A stretch of DNA of 64,000 nucleotides from NCBI RefSeq assembly GCF_018613835.1, contig NZ_JAGGPM010000005.1, forward strand, positions 62,001 to 126,000. Reading direction: 5' to 3'. Every line of letters starts with the position of its first letter. Position 1 is the stretch's first letter. Source of the DNA: Arthrobacter sp. ISL-5. GTDB lineage: Bacteria > Actinomycetota > Actinomycetes > Actinomycetales > Micrococcaceae. Shown here one piece after another: positions 27,983-37,415 of the stretch. The notes under the pieces were generated by a model that did no database searches, had not been told where the DNA came from, and was given only the letters and a program-made list of their open reading frames with translations. The translations under genes were made by a program, and so were the position numbers.

Positions 27983-30379
27983 ATGGGCACCACCGAGGAA
28001 GGCCAGGCAATCTCCGCCGAAGATCTTGAGCTGCTGAGCCGGTACTGGGATGCGGCGAACTACCCGACCGTGGCCCAGATCTACCTCCAGGAGAACCCGC
28101 TGCTCCGGGAGCCGCTGGAGCCGGAGCACATCAAGCCGAGGCTGCTGGGGCACTGGGGAACGGGGCCGGGGCTGTCCCTGGTGTACGTGCACCTCAACAG
28201 GCTGATCAGGAGGACGTCCGCGGAGGTCCTGTTCGTCGCCGGCCCGGGACACGGCGGCCCGTCCGTGGTCGCGAACGTCTACCTCGAGGGCACCTACTCC
28301 GAGATATACCCGGAAGTCGGGCAGGACGTTGCCGGGCTGAGGCGGCTGGCACGGCAATTCTCGACGCCCGGCGGCGTGGGCAGCCATGTTGGCCCTGCCA
28401 CTCCGGGATCCATCCATGAAGGCGGCGAACTGGGTTATTCGCTCATGCACGCCACGGGGGCAGTCATGGACAACCCCGGCCTGATAGCAGCCTGCGTGGT
28501 TGGCGACGGCGAGGCGGAAACCGGGCCGCTGGCAGCATCCTGGGCGGCGCCGTTCTTCCTCAACCCGGCGCGGGACGGCGCCGTCCTGCCGATTCTGCAC
28601 CTCAACGGACACAAGATTTCAGGGCCCACGGTGCTCGGCCGCCGCTCCGACGAGGACGTGGAAGCCCTGCTGCGAGCGCACGGCTGGGACCCGGTAACGG
28701 TTTCCGGAGACCAGCCAGGTCCCGTCCACCGGGCGATGGCTTCGGCCCTGGACGGCGCGTATGCTGCCATCCGGCGAATCCAGGAGCAGGCCCGCAGCGG
28801 CGGCGTCGCGGAGGCTGCCCGCTGGCCCGCCATCATCCTGCGGACACCCAAGGGGTGGACCGGTCCGGAATACGTGGACGGCAGCCCGGTCGAGGGAACC
28901 TTCCGCTCCCACCAGGTGCCGCTCTCCGGCGTCAAGGACAATCCGGAGCACCTGGCGCTGCTTGAACAGTGGATGCGGTCCTATAAGCCAGAAACCCTTT
29001 TCGACGACGGCGGCCGGCTCGTGCCCGAACTGGCGGCCCTCGCGCCGGAGGGCCGGCTGCGGATGGGGGCGGCGCCCCCGGCCAACGGCCGTCCGTCCGT
29101 CCCGCTGGTCATCCCTGACCTCGGCAAGTATGCCGCCCACCCCGGCGAGCGCGGCTCCACCAGCAGCGAGACCACCAAACCGCTGGGTGAACTGTTCCGG
29201 GACCTGTACGGCAACACGGCGGACAACCCCAGGTTCCGGCTTTTCTGCCCGGACGAGACCAACAGCAACCGGCTGGGCGCCGTGTTCGAGTCCACCGACC
29301 GGTGCCTCCTCCTCCCGCCGCGCGCCGGTGACGCGGCGGATGATCATGTCTCGGCAGGCGGCAGGGTCATGGAGGTGCTCTCCGAGCATCTGTGCCAGGG
29401 GTGGCTGGAGGGCTACCTGCTGACCGGAAGGCACGGCTTCTTCGCCAGCTACGAGGCGTTCGCGATGGTCAGTGCGTCCATGACCGTCCAGCACGCCAAG
29501 TGGCTGCAGCACGCCCGCGAGCTCGAATGGCGCTCCCCCGTTCCGAGCCTGAACATCCTGCTGACGTCGACGTGCTGGCGAAATGACCACAACGGGTTCA
29601 GCCATCAGGGCCCGGGACTGATCGACACCGTGCTTTCCCTCTCGGGTGAAGTGACCAGGATCTACCTTCCGCCGGATACCAACACACTGCTGGTGGCGGC
29701 GGAGCATGCCCTGCACAGCACGGACTACGTCAACCTCGTGGTGGTGGACAAGCAGCCCCATCCCCAGTACCTCACCCTCGAGGAAGCGCGTGACCATGCC
29801 GAAGCAGGGGCATCCCGCTGGGCCTGGGCCGGGAATGAGGACTCGGACGGCACCGCCGACCCGGATGTCGTGCTGGCCTGTGCCGGGGACATCCCCACCG
29901 AAGAGTCGCTGGCGGCCGCGTGGCTCCTGCAGCGCCACGTCCCCGACGCCCGGGTGCGCGTGGTCAACGTCATGGACGCCATGGTCCTTCCGCCCAGGGA
30001 CACGCACCCGCACGGTCTCGACGACGGGACGTTCAGGTCGCTGTTCACGGACAGCTGCGATGTGGTTGTGGCGTGGCACGGCTACGCCCGCTCGTTCCAC
30101 CAGCTGCTGCACGGCCGACCGAACCCGGAGCGGTTCCACGTCCGCGGGTACAGCCAGCAGGGAACCACCACCACGCCGTTCGACATGGTGGTGCTCAACC
30201 GCATGAGCCGCTACCACCTGGCATTGGAGGCGCTCCGGCGGATGCCGCGGCAACTTCCCGGCGCGGAAGCGCTCGCGGACCATTGCAACCGTCAGCTGGA
30301 CGCCCACGCCGAATACATCCGCGAGCACTTCGAGGACCTTCCCGAGATCCGTGAGTGGGTCTGGACTCCCCCGGGCTAG
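27983..30379 (+). CDS. xfp: Phosphoketolase (Xfp)
   Basis: A full-length thiamine-diphosphate phosphoketolase, 798 residues. It splits xylulose 5-phosphate and/or fructose 6-phosphate with phosphate to acetyl phosphate plus an aldose phosphate. Family marks are LLGHWGTGPGLSLVYVHLN, GPGHGGPS, EGGELGYSLMHATGAV with the following GDGEAETGPLAASW for TPP-Mg, and a C-terminal YSQQGTTTTPFDMVVLN. The start is ATG 27983 with AGAGG seven bases upstream; the frame is open further up but adds unconserved residues. It is divergent from a universal stress gene, which suggests use in stress or low oxygen. Confidence 0.95.
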   Translation: MGTTEEGQAISAEDLELLSRYWDAANYPTVAQIYLQENPLLREPLEPEHIKPRLLGHWGTGPGLSLVYVHLNRLIRRTSAEVLFVAGPGHGGPSVVANVYLEGTYSEIYPEVGQDVAGLRRLARQFSTPGGVGSHVGPATPGSIHEGGELGYSLMHATGAVMDNPGLIAACVVGDGEAETGPLAASWAAPFFLNPARDGAVLPILHLNGHKISGPTVLGRRSDEDVEALLRAHGWDPVTVSGDQPGPVHRAMASALDGAYAAIRRIQEQARSGGVAEAARWPAIILRTPKGWTGPEYVDGSPVEGTFRSHQVPLSGVKDNPEHLALLEQWMRSYKPETLFDDGGRLVPELAALAPEGRLRMGAAPPANGRPSVPLVIPDLGKYAAHPGERGSTSSETTKPLGELFRDLYGNTADNPRFRLFCPDETNSNRLGAVFESTDRCLLLPPRAGDAADDHVSAGGRVMEVLSEHLCQGWLEGYLLTGRHGFFASYEAFAMVSASMTVQHAKWLQHARELEWRSPVPSLNILLTSTCWRNDHNGFSHQGPGLIDTVLSLSGEVTRIYLPPDTNTLLVAAEHALHSTDYVNLVVVDKQPHPQYLTLEEARDHAEAGASRWAWAGNEDSDGTADPDVVLACAGDIPTEESLAAAWLLQRHVPDARVRVVNVMDAMVLPPRDTHPHGLDDGTFRSLFTDSCDVVVAWHGYARSFHQLLHGRPNPERFHVRGYSQQGTTTTPFDMVVLNRMSRYHLALEALRRMPRQLPGAEALADHCNRQLDAHAEYIREHFEDLPEIREWVWTPPG

Positions 30380-30412
30380 GCTGGCGGGGGTCACTGCGGG
30401 GACTGCCGCGAT

Positions 30413-31084
30413 TCACATCGCCCCCGGACCTGCCCCCAGCATCCGGGCCACCTTCTCCTCGAGCGCGGCCCGCGTCGCTTCGGGCAGGACTATCAGGCCC
30501 TCGAGCTCGTGCCGGGCGCGTTTGTAGGCTGTCTGCCGTTCGGCGGGGGTGGCTGCCTCATCTTCGGCGATCCGCAGCAGCTTCCGCGCCGTTGCCAGCT
30601 TCTGGCGTTCGTCAGCCGAGAAGTTGCTGTCCCGGATGCGCCGGGCTTCCCGCTCGGCGACGTCGAAGGCGACCTCGAAATTGCGCACGCCGGCCCGGTA
30701 TTCGTCGAGGCGCGTCCTGCTGCCCATGCCGGCGGGACCTGCCGGCCGCAGCCCGTCAGCTTCACGCTTGGCGCGCAGAAACGCCACCGTGAGGGGCTCC
30801 CGGACATCCGTCATGACCGGAAAGTCGATGAGCTTGCCCACGTCGAGCTCGTAGTCCAGCCAGCGCCGGTTCACGTCATCGTGGGCTGCCAGCAGTGCCG
30901 CAACCTCGGCTTCGCCCGCCTGCTCGACAGAGAGCGCCTGGTTCCGGAGCCGGTAAAGCTCTACCCTGCGCTGGTGCCGCCGTTCGCTGGCGTTCGACCA
31001 CGCCTTGCTCCAGCCGCCAACAATTCCGCTCAGCGGGAAAATGAGCCACCAGAAGTGGCCTACGAAGTCGAGAATGGGCTGCAC
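30413..31084 (-). CDS. Hypothetical single-pass membrane protein
   Basis: A 223-residue protein I do not recognise. One hydrophobic segment lies near the N-terminus (DFVGHFWWLIFPLSGIVGGW, residues about 6-25), followed by a basic stretch (SERRHQRRVELYRLR) and a long charged, mostly helical cytoplasmic part rich in Arg, Glu and Ala. The start is GTG 31084; codons further up overlap the terminator of the VOC gene and look non-coding. It converges with xfp. Confidence 0.7.
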   Translation of the reverse strand: MQPILDFVGHFWWLIFPLSGIVGGWSKAWSNASERRHQRRVELYRLRNQALSVEQAGEAEVAALLAAHDDVNRRWLDYELDVGKLIDFPVMTDVREPLTVAFLRAKREADGLRPAGPAGMGSRTRLDEYRAGVRNFEVAFDVAEREARRIRDSNFSADERQKLATARKLLRIAEDEAATPAERQTAYKRARHELEGLIVLPEATRAALEEKVARMLGAGPGAM

Positions 31085-31145
31085 CCGTCCATAGTCGCAC
31101 CGCCGTGCACGCACCTCAAGGGCGCGGCGACCATGCCAAGGCGGC

Positions 31146-31180
31146 GACGGCCCGGGCACGGTGTCCGTGCCCGGGCCGTC
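31146..31180 (-). terminator. Terminator of the VOC-protein gene
   Basis: GACGGCCCGGGCACGG and CCGTGCCCGGGCCGTC form a perfect 16-bp stem with a 3-base loop, ten bases after the VOC gene stop. No clear U-tract. Confidence 0.75.
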
Positions 31181-31190
31181 TATTTCATCG

Positions 31191-31628
31191 CTAGGAAGCC
31201 GGTGCTTCTTGTCCACCCTGGGCGTTGACGTTGACCAGCCACGGAACGCCGAATTTGTCGGTGCACATGCCGAAGATGTCGCCCCACGGCGCCTTTTCCA
31301 TCGGGACGGTGACCGTGCCGCCGTCGCCGGACAGCTTGTCGTAGTAGCCGCGCAACTCTGCCTCGTCCTCACCACTGAGCGACACGGAAATGGTGTTTCC
31401 GGGTGTGTAGTCCATGGAATTGGGCGTATCCGAGCCCATGAGGACGAAGCCCTTATCCGCGGTCAGCATGCCGTGCATGATCTTGTCAGCCTCGGCGGGG
31501 TCCTCGCTGGCATGAAAGTCACCAAACGTGCTGAGATTCAGCTGGCCGCCGAAAACGGACTGGTAGAAGTTCAACGCCTCGCGGGCGTTGTCCCGGAAGC
31601 CGAGGTACGGATTAAGCAGAGTGGACAC
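31191..31628 (-). CDS. VOC-family protein, PhnB-like
   Basis: A 145-residue vicinal-oxygen-chelate protein of the PhnB/YjdN (3-demethylubiquinone-9 methyltransferase-like) type. It opens with NPYLGFRDNAREALNFYQSVFGG and ends with the WGDIFGMCTDKFGVPWLVN strand typical for the family. The enzymatic role is not settled. The start is GTG 31628 with AAGGAG upstream. Single gene with its own strong terminator. Confidence 0.9.
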   Translation of the reverse strand: MSTLLNPYLGFRDNAREALNFYQSVFGGQLNLSTFGDFHASEDPAEADKIMHGMLTADKGFVLMGSDTPNSMDYTPGNTISVSLSGEDEAELRGYYDKLSGDGGTVTVPMEKAPWGDIFGMCTDKFGVPWLVNVNAQGGQEAPAS

Positions 31629-31765
31629 GGTCGGTTCTCCTTACGTGGCTGAATTAGTGCGGCCGAACTGGCGGGAATGAACCAGCGCGGCGGCACAGAA
31701 ACACTACACATGTTGCCCCAAACCGGCTCGTCTTCATAGGGGTTCGCACCGGTTGCCCGGCAGGG

Positions 31766-32440
31766 TCAGGGCTGGAAACGGTAGCCGATGCCAGCCTCCG
31801 TCAGCAGGTGCCGGGGATTGCCTGTGTCCGCTTCAAGTTTGCGGCGGAGCTGCGCGATGTAGACCCGCAGGTAGTTGGCTTCCTTCGCGTAGGCGGGCCC
31901 CCAGACGCTCGACAGGATCTGCTGCTGCGTGATGAGCTTTCCGGGGTTGCGGACCAGGAGTTCCAGGATGCTCCATTCCGTGGGGGTCAGCCTCACGGAC
32001 TCCCCGTTCCGGGTAACCACGCGCTGGCCGAGGTCCACGGTGAACTCGGCCGTGGTGACCGTGGGTACTTCCTCGGCATCCGGAGCACGCCGCAGGAGCG
32101 CACGGAGCCGGGCCAGGAGTTCCTCCAGGCCGAACGGCTTGGTGATGTAGTCATCCGCCCCGGCATCCAGGGCGTCGACCTTGTCGGCTGACCCGTGCCG
32201 GGCCGAGAGCACCAGCACGGGCGCACTGCTCCAGCGGCGGAGTTCCGTGAGCACGGCTGCGCCGTCCATGTCCGGCAGTCCCAGATCCAGGACCACCAGG
32301 CCGGGCGGGTTACGGGCGGCCGCCAGCAACGCCGAACGGCCATCCGGAGCGGTGTCCACACTGTACCCGTGGGCCTGCAGGGTGATCCGCAGGGCCTTCA
32401 GCAGGTGGGGATCATCGTCCACCACGAGAATGCCGGTCAC
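31766..32440 (-). CDS. kdpE: OmpR-family response regulator, KdpE type
   Basis: A 224-residue response regulator. The receiver has the acidic pocket VVDDD, the phospho-acceptor in VVLDLGLPDMDG and the conserved Lys in YITKPFGLEELLARL; the C-terminal winged helix (about 130-224) ends with YLRVYIAQLRRKLE and GIGYRF. It closely follows KdpE in layout. It overlaps the sensor gene by four bases (ATGA), sensor first. The potassium ATPase genes kdpFABC are not in view; the nearest transport gene is the KimA-like permease, divergent from this pair, so potassium-linked control of that gene is a fair guess. Confidence 0.88.
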   Translation of the reverse strand: MTGILVVDDDPHLLKALRITLQAHGYSVDTAPDGRSALLAAARNPPGLVVLDLGLPDMDGAAVLTELRRWSSAPVLVLSARHGSADKVDALDAGADDYITKPFGLEELLARLRALLRRAPDAEEVPTVTTAEFTVDLGQRVVTRNGESVRLTPTEWSILELLVRNPGKLITQQQILSSVWGPAYAKEANYLRVYIAQLRRKLEADTGNPRHLLTEAGIGYRFQP

Positions 32441-34452
32441 GGGGCGGCCTGCGCAGGATGATCCGCGGCGCCGCCGGGCGTCGCAGCAGCGGGGAAATCC
32501 GATGAAGCGGAGCCGGCAGAGTCCGGGCCGGCGGAGATGCCGGTCGACAGCGGCAGCCGGATGACCATGGTAAGGCCGCCACCGGGAGTCTCCTGCGCCG
32601 TCAGGCTCCCGCCCATCGCGGCGACGAATCCCTTGGCAACCGCCAGGCCGAGGCCCACGCCGGTGGTCTGCGGAATATCGTCGAGGCGCTGGAACGGCCG
32701 GAACATCGCCACGACGTTGCTGGCCGGCACGCCGCCTCCGTGGTCAATGATCCTCAGCTCGCCGGCGGGATGACCGTCCAGGGTGGCCGTGCTGAGGCCT
32801 CCGGCGGCCCCCGCGACATTGATGTCGGACCCCGGCGCGTATTTGACGGCATTTTCAACGATGTTGGCGATAACACGTTCCAGCAGGCCCGGGTCGGCGT
32901 CCACGGCGGGCATGTTGGGCGGCAGGTCCACCTGGACGGCTCCGGAGGGCAGGCCGCGCAGGGCCGGAGGAACCACCTCAAACCACCGGACCGGCCTGAG
33001 CAGCGGCCGGACTGAATCGGCGGTAATCCGCGACATGTCCAGGAGGTTCCCTACGAGCATGTCGAGTCTGTCGGTGCATTCATCGATGGTTTCCAGCAGC
33101 TCCTGTTGTTCGCCGGGCGTGTACGTGACTGCCGTCTGCAGGAGACCACCCACGGCCAGCTTGATTCCCGCCAACGGCGTACGCAGGTCATGGGACACCG
33201 CCCGCAGAATGGCTGTGCGCATCGTGTTCCCTTCGGCAAGCCGCAGTACCTCCAGCCGGCTGGCGGCCAGCTGCTGGCGCTCCAGTTGGGCCATCACGTG
33301 CACCGCGAAGGCACCCAGCAGCCTGCTTTCCGCGGCCGGCACCGTGCGGCCGCAGAGCACCAGCCAGGTGGCGCCGTCGATCGGTTCCACCGTGTGGCCG
33401 GCGAATTCCCGGCCTTCGCGCTCCCGTTCTGTCAGTTCCCCGGCGCTCGCAAGCAACCTAATCTCGTGGGCCTCGCCGTCGCCCGGATTCCCGCGGTGGC
33501 TGTCGGCAAGGCGGCCGCCGGCACCTGGCCCGGCTGCGGCGGCAAACCCGCCCGCTCCGGTGAAAACCGCCGCGGCGCGCGCCCCGAAGACGTCCAGTGC
33601 CTGCTCCAGCAGGCTGGCCACGGTGTCCTCCGAACGGGTCGCCCCGCGGGTGAGGTCGCCCAGCGTTGCGGCTTCGGCCCGGGCGCGGGCGGCCTCCTTG
33701 GAGCGGCGGGCGGACCGGTCCACGACGCCGGCGACTGCCACGGACACTCCGACGAACACGCCCAGGGAGAGCAGGTCCTGGGGGTCGTGGATGGCGAGGT
33801 CGCCCAGGGGCGGCGTCGAGAAGTAATTGACGAGCAGGCTGCTCCAGAGCGCGCCGGCGACAGCCGGCCACAGCCCGCCGACCAGGGCGATGGCCACGGC
33901 GCCGGCAAGCTGGAGCAGGACGGCGGTGGCCACGCTGTGATCGAAGGAAGCCAGCAGCAGCTGCATGAGGACGGGAACCGCGGCCGCGAGGGCGAACCCG
34001 ACGCCCACGCGGACCCGGCCGAGATCGCGTTGCCTTGTTCTGCCTGTGCCGCGGCCGGCCTGGGGATGGGGCACCACCTGCACATCGATGTCGCCGGATC
34101 CCCGGACAATCCGGGACTCCGCGCCGCCGCCGGACGCGAGCGCGGCGATCCGCCTGCTGCGGGACTGGCCGATGACGATCCGGGTGGCGCCGACGTTCGC
34201 GGCAAAATCGAGGAGTGCGCGGGCCGGATCCGGCGCCGCGACGGTATGGTAGCTGCCGCCCAGCTCCACAATGAGACGGCGCTGGGCTTCGAGGGCCTGG
34301 GGCGATTCGCCGGAGACGCCGACGGAGGAACGGATGTGCACCGCGATCAGCTCCCCGTCTCCGGAGGCGCCAAGGATCCTGGCCGCACGGCGGATCAGGA
34401 TCTCCCCCTCGCCGCCACCGGCCAAGCCAATGACAATCCGTTCCCGTGCCAT
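32437..34452 (-). CDS. KdpD-like sensor histidine kinase lacking the N-terminal KdpD domain
   Basis: A 671-residue sensor kinase. Residues 1-130 form a USP-like domain; about 150-250 hold four helices of the DUF4118 membrane region; a GAF-like region follows; the HisKA box is AVSHDLRTPLAGIK and the ATPase shows the N, G1 and G2 boxes (IVENAVKYAPG, DHGGGVP, GVGLGLAVAKG). The N-terminal about 220-residue KdpD domain with a Walker motif found in E. coli KdpD is missing, so this is a short form. It probably phosphorylates the coupled KdpE. It is divergent from the KimA-like permease, 188 bp away. Confidence 0.86.
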   Translation of the reverse strand: MARERIVIGLAGGGEGEILIRRAARILGASGDGELIAVHIRSSVGVSGESPQALEAQRRLIVELGGSYHTVAAPDPARALLDFAANVGATRIVIGQSRSRRIAALASGGGAESRIVRGSGDIDVQVVPHPQAGRGTGRTRQRDLGRVRVGVGFALAAAVPVLMQLLLASFDHSVATAVLLQLAGAVAIALVGGLWPAVAGALWSSLLVNYFSTPPLGDLAIHDPQDLLSLGVFVGVSVAVAGVVDRSARRSKEAARARAEAATLGDLTRGATRSEDTVASLLEQALDVFGARAAAVFTGAGGFAAAAGPGAGGRLADSHRGNPGDGEAHEIRLLASAGELTEREREGREFAGHTVEPIDGATWLVLCGRTVPAAESRLLGAFAVHVMAQLERQQLAASRLEVLRLAEGNTMRTAILRAVSHDLRTPLAGIKLAVGGLLQTAVTYTPGEQQELLETIDECTDRLDMLVGNLLDMSRITADSVRPLLRPVRWFEVVPPALRGLPSGAVQVDLPPNMPAVDADPGLLERVIANIVENAVKYAPGSDINVAGAAGGLSTATLDGHPAGELRIIDHGGGVPASNVVAMFRPFQRLDDIPQTTGVGLGLAVAKGFVAAMGGSLTAQETPGGGLTMVIRLPLSTGISAGPDSAGSASSDFPAAATPGGAADHPAQAAP

Positions 34453-34640
34453 GACGCCATTCTTTCACCAGTGCGTGTTCGTTTGCCCCTGTGGTCCAGC
34501 CGATTGGAGGCGGACGCTATGGGGTGCCTCACACCGGCGTTAAGGATCCGTCAAGATGCGGCGCAAAGCGGCTGAGCCCCGAAGGTCCGGTGCTAGGTTC
34601 GGCTGTGCCCGCGGCGCCGTGCTGCGTGCTGAAAGGCCAT

Positions 34641-36617
34641 ATGACAACCATGACCCGTCCGCCCGCGGACCCCTCGGCGCTCCGGCCCAACCGGCAGGAA
34701 CGGCTCAAAAGCTGGCTGCTCCTGGGCCTGCAGGACAGCAAGGGATCACACCAGGGGCCCGGCGGACTGGCGGCGGCCCACGAGCGCAGGCACCCGTGGT
34801 GGCAGGTCATGTGCCTGACCGGGGTGGATTACTTTTCCACGCTCGGTTATCAGCCCGCCATTGCTGCGCTCGCGGCCGGGGTCATTTCTCCGCTCGCCAC
34901 CCTTGTACTGGTGGCCATCACGCTGTGCGGAGCATTGCCCGTGTACCGCCGGGTTGCCGGCGAGAGCTCCCACGGCGAGGGATCCATCGCCATGCTCGAG
35001 CGGCTGCTGCCGCGGTGGGGCGGCAAACTCTTCGTCCTGGTGCTGCTTGGCTTCGCGGCGACGGACTTCATGATCACGATGACCCTGTCCGCCGCGGATG
35101 CAACAGCGCACCTGGTCCAGAACCCGTATTCCCCCGATTGGCTGCAGGGCCAGGAAGTCCTGGTGACGCTCGTCCTGCTGGCCCTGCTCGCCGCGGTGTT
35201 CCTCCGGGGGTTCAAGGAAGCGATCGGCATCGCCGTCGTGCTCGTAGCCGTCTACCTGGGCCTGAACGTCATCGTGGTGGCAAGGTCCGCCGTCGAAACC
35301 CTGACGCATCCTGCCGCCGTCGGCGACTGGTGGCAGGCCCTGGCCACCTCCCACGGGAATCTGGTCCTTGCAGTGGGCATCGCCCTGCTGGTGTTCCCCA
35401 AGCTGGCGCTCGGTCTGTCCGGCTTTGAAACGGGGGTAGCGGTCATGCCGCAGATCCGCGGCCACGTGAGCGACACCCGGGAGAACCCTGCGGGCCGCAT
35501 CCAGGGAACGCGCCGCATGCTGACCACGGCGGCGCTGATCATGAGCGCCTTCCTGATCGCCAGCAGCTTCGTCACCGTGATCCTCATTCCCGGCCACGAA
35601 TTCGAGCCCGGCGGGCAGGCCAACGGCCGCGCCCTGGCCTTTCTGGCCCACGAGTACCTCGGGGCAGGATTCGGAACTGTGTACGACGTCAGCACCATTG
35701 CGATCCTCTGGTTCGCCGGGGCATCGGCGATGGCCGGCCTGCTCAACCTCGTCCCGAAGTACCTCCCCCGCTACGGGATGGCACCGGAATGGGCCAAGGC
35801 CGTCCGGCCGCTGGTGCTGGTGTTCGCCGTGATCGCCTTCCTGGTCACCATCCTCTTTGAGGCCGACGTCGATGCCCAGGGCGGCGCGTACGCCACCGGC
35901 GTCCTGGTGCTGATGACCTCCGCGGCCGTTGCCGTGGCGCTCTCGGCCCGCCGCCGTCAGCAGCGGAAACGGACGTTCGGGTTCGGCCTGATCGCCGTCG
36001 TGTTCATCTACACCACCGTCGTGAACATTGTGGAGCGGCCCGAAGGGATCCGGATCGCCGGGTTCTTCATCATGGGCATCATTGTCATCTCGCTGCTGTC
36101 CAGGATCGGGCGGTCCTTCGAGCTCCACGCCACCCATGTCCGTCTGGACAGGGCCGCCCTCGAATTCGTGGCGGCAGACGAGAACGGCCCCATCGGCATC
36201 ATCGCCCACGAGCCCCGGAGGCTGACCGCCGACGCGTACCGGCAGAAACTGACGTCTGCGATAGAGGTCAGCCACCTGCCCGTCGACTATGAGGCGCTGT
36301 TCCTGGAAGTGGTTGTGGATGATTCCTCGGACTTCGAGACCGACCTGCAGGTGCGCGGAGTGGTCCGGCACGGCTACCGCGTGCTGGAAGTCCACGGGCC
36401 GGTCGTGCCGAACACCATCGCCTCGGTGCTCCTTCACATCCGGGACGTCACCGGGCTGATGCCGCACATCTACTTCCGCTGGACGGAGGGAAATCCCGTG
36501 ATGAACCTGCTGCGGTTCCTGTTCCTGGGCGAAGGCGAGATTGCGCCGGTCACGCGCGAGGTGCTGCGCGAGGCCGAGCCGGACGTCGCGAAGCGCCCCT
36601 GGGTGCACGTGGGGTGA
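34641..36617 (+). CDS. APC-family permease, KimA-like
   Basis: A 658-residue amino acid/polyamine/cation permease with about twelve membrane helices (residues 60-480) and a 150-residue cytoplasmic C-terminus. The segment [20 protein letters not shown] at helix 1 is characteristic of a subgroup near the potassium transporter KimA of Bacillus. It sits next to KdpDE-like genes, which supports a potassium or stress role, but an amino acid substrate is not excluded. The start is ATG 34641 with GAAAGG four bases upstream; the open frame further up has no conserved content. Confidence 0.82.
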   Translation: MTTMTRPPADPSALRPNRQERLKSWLLLGLQDSKGSHQGPGGLAAAHERRHPWWQVMCLTGVDYFSTLGYQPAIAALAAGVISPLATLVLVAITLCGALPVYRRVAGESSHGEGSIAMLERLLPRWGGKLFVLVLLGFAATDFMITMTLSAADATAHLVQNPYSPDWLQGQEVLVTLVLLALLAAVFLRGFKEAIGIAVVLVAVYLGLNVIVVARSAVETLTHPAAVGDWWQALATSHGNLVLAVGIALLVFPKLALGLSGFETGVAVMPQIRGHVSDTRENPAGRIQGTRRMLTTAALIMSAFLIASSFVTVILIPGHEFEPGGQANGRALAFLAHEYLGAGFGTVYDVSTIAILWFAGASAMAGLLNLVPKYLPRYGMAPEWAKAVRPLVLVFAVIAFLVTILFEADVDAQGGAYATGVLVLMTSAAVAVALSARRRQQRKRTFGFGLIAVVFIYTTVVNIVERPEGIRIAGFFIMGIIVISLLSRIGRSFELHATHVRLDRAALEFVAADENGPIGIIAHEPRRLTADAYRQKLTSAIEVSHLPVDYEALFLEVVVDDSSDFETDLQVRGVVRHGYRVLEVHGPVVPNTIASVLLHIRDVTGLMPHIYFRWTEGNPVMNLLRFLFLGEGEIAPVTREVLREAEPDVAKRPWVHVG

Positions 36618-36652
36618 GTGCGGCAACCTCCGCCGGGCCGTAGGCTCTAGCC

Positions 36653-37273
36653 ATGGCGAGATACTTTGATGTTCACCCCGAGGACCCCCAGCCGCGCGCG
36701 ATTTCCCAGATCGTGGATCTCCTTCATTCGGGCGGCCTGATCGCGTACCCCACGGACTCCTGCTACGCCCTCGGCGCGCAGCTGGGCAACAAGGAGGCGC
36801 TGGACCGGATCCGCACCATCCGCCAGCTGGACAGCAAGCACCATTTCACGCTGGTCTGCCGGGACTTCGCCCAGCTGGGCCAGTTCGTGAACATCGGCAA
36901 TGACGTGTTCCGCAGCATCAAATCCGTGACGCCGGGCAGCTACACGTTCATCCTGCCGGCCACCAAGGAGGTGCCCCGCCGCCTCTTGCACCCGAAGAAG
37001 AAAACCGTGGGCGTGCGCATCCCGGACCACAACTTCGTGCAGGCCCTCCTGGCCGAGCTGGGCGAACCGCTGCTGTCCAGCACGCTGCTGCTGCCGGACG
37101 AGGAGGATCCGCTCACGCAGGGGTGGGAAATCAAGGAGCGGCTTGACCACGTGGTGGACGCCGTGGTCGATTCCGGCGATTGCGGGGCGGAGCCGACCAC
37201 CGTCGTCGACTTCTCCAGCGGCGTCGCCGAGGTGGTACGCCGGGGAACCGGCGATCCGTCGCGTTTTGAATAG
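36653..37273 (+). CDS. Sua5/YciO/YrdC-family protein
   Basis: A 206-residue YrdC-fold protein with the family pattern GGLIAYPTDSCYALGAQLGN near the N-terminus, KHHFTLVCRD, and PGSYTFILPATKEVPRRL. The lack of the Sua5 C-terminal domain and the N-terminus point to the YciO branch. YrdC proteins make threonylcarbamoyl-AMP for tRNA t6A; YciO members have weak or uncertain activity. The start is ATG 36653. It is the last ordinary gene before the injection-system locus. Confidence 0.87.
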   Translation: MARYFDVHPEDPQPRAISQIVDLLHSGGLIAYPTDSCYALGAQLGNKEALDRIRTIRQLDSKHHFTLVCRDFAQLGQFVNIGNDVFRSIKSVTPGSYTFILPATKEVPRRLLHPKKKTVGVRIPDHNFVQALLAELGEPLLSSTLLLPDEEDPLTQGWEIKERLDHVVDAVVDSGDCGAEPTTVVDFSSGVAEVVRRGTGDPSRFE

Positions 37274-37415
37274 GGCGGTCGTTTCCGGCGACTGCTTCGG
37301 CCGGGCCATCCGCCACACCGGGCCGGAGACTGCGTAATACTGGTTGGCGTCGGCGGGCGGCCTTTACACTGTAATCCACGCTGGGACCCAGACCCTTCCG
37401 TGGAAGCAGGACAGC

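Noticed and set aside
28619..30394. Open frame of about 590 codons opposite phosphoketolase
   Set aside because: Antisense shadow; the phosphoketolase motifs on the other strand are unmistakable.
34746..36626. Open frame of about 625 codons opposite the KimA-like permease
   Set aside because: Very rich in His, Gly, Asp and Gln, as expected for the reverse of a membrane-protein gene; no support.
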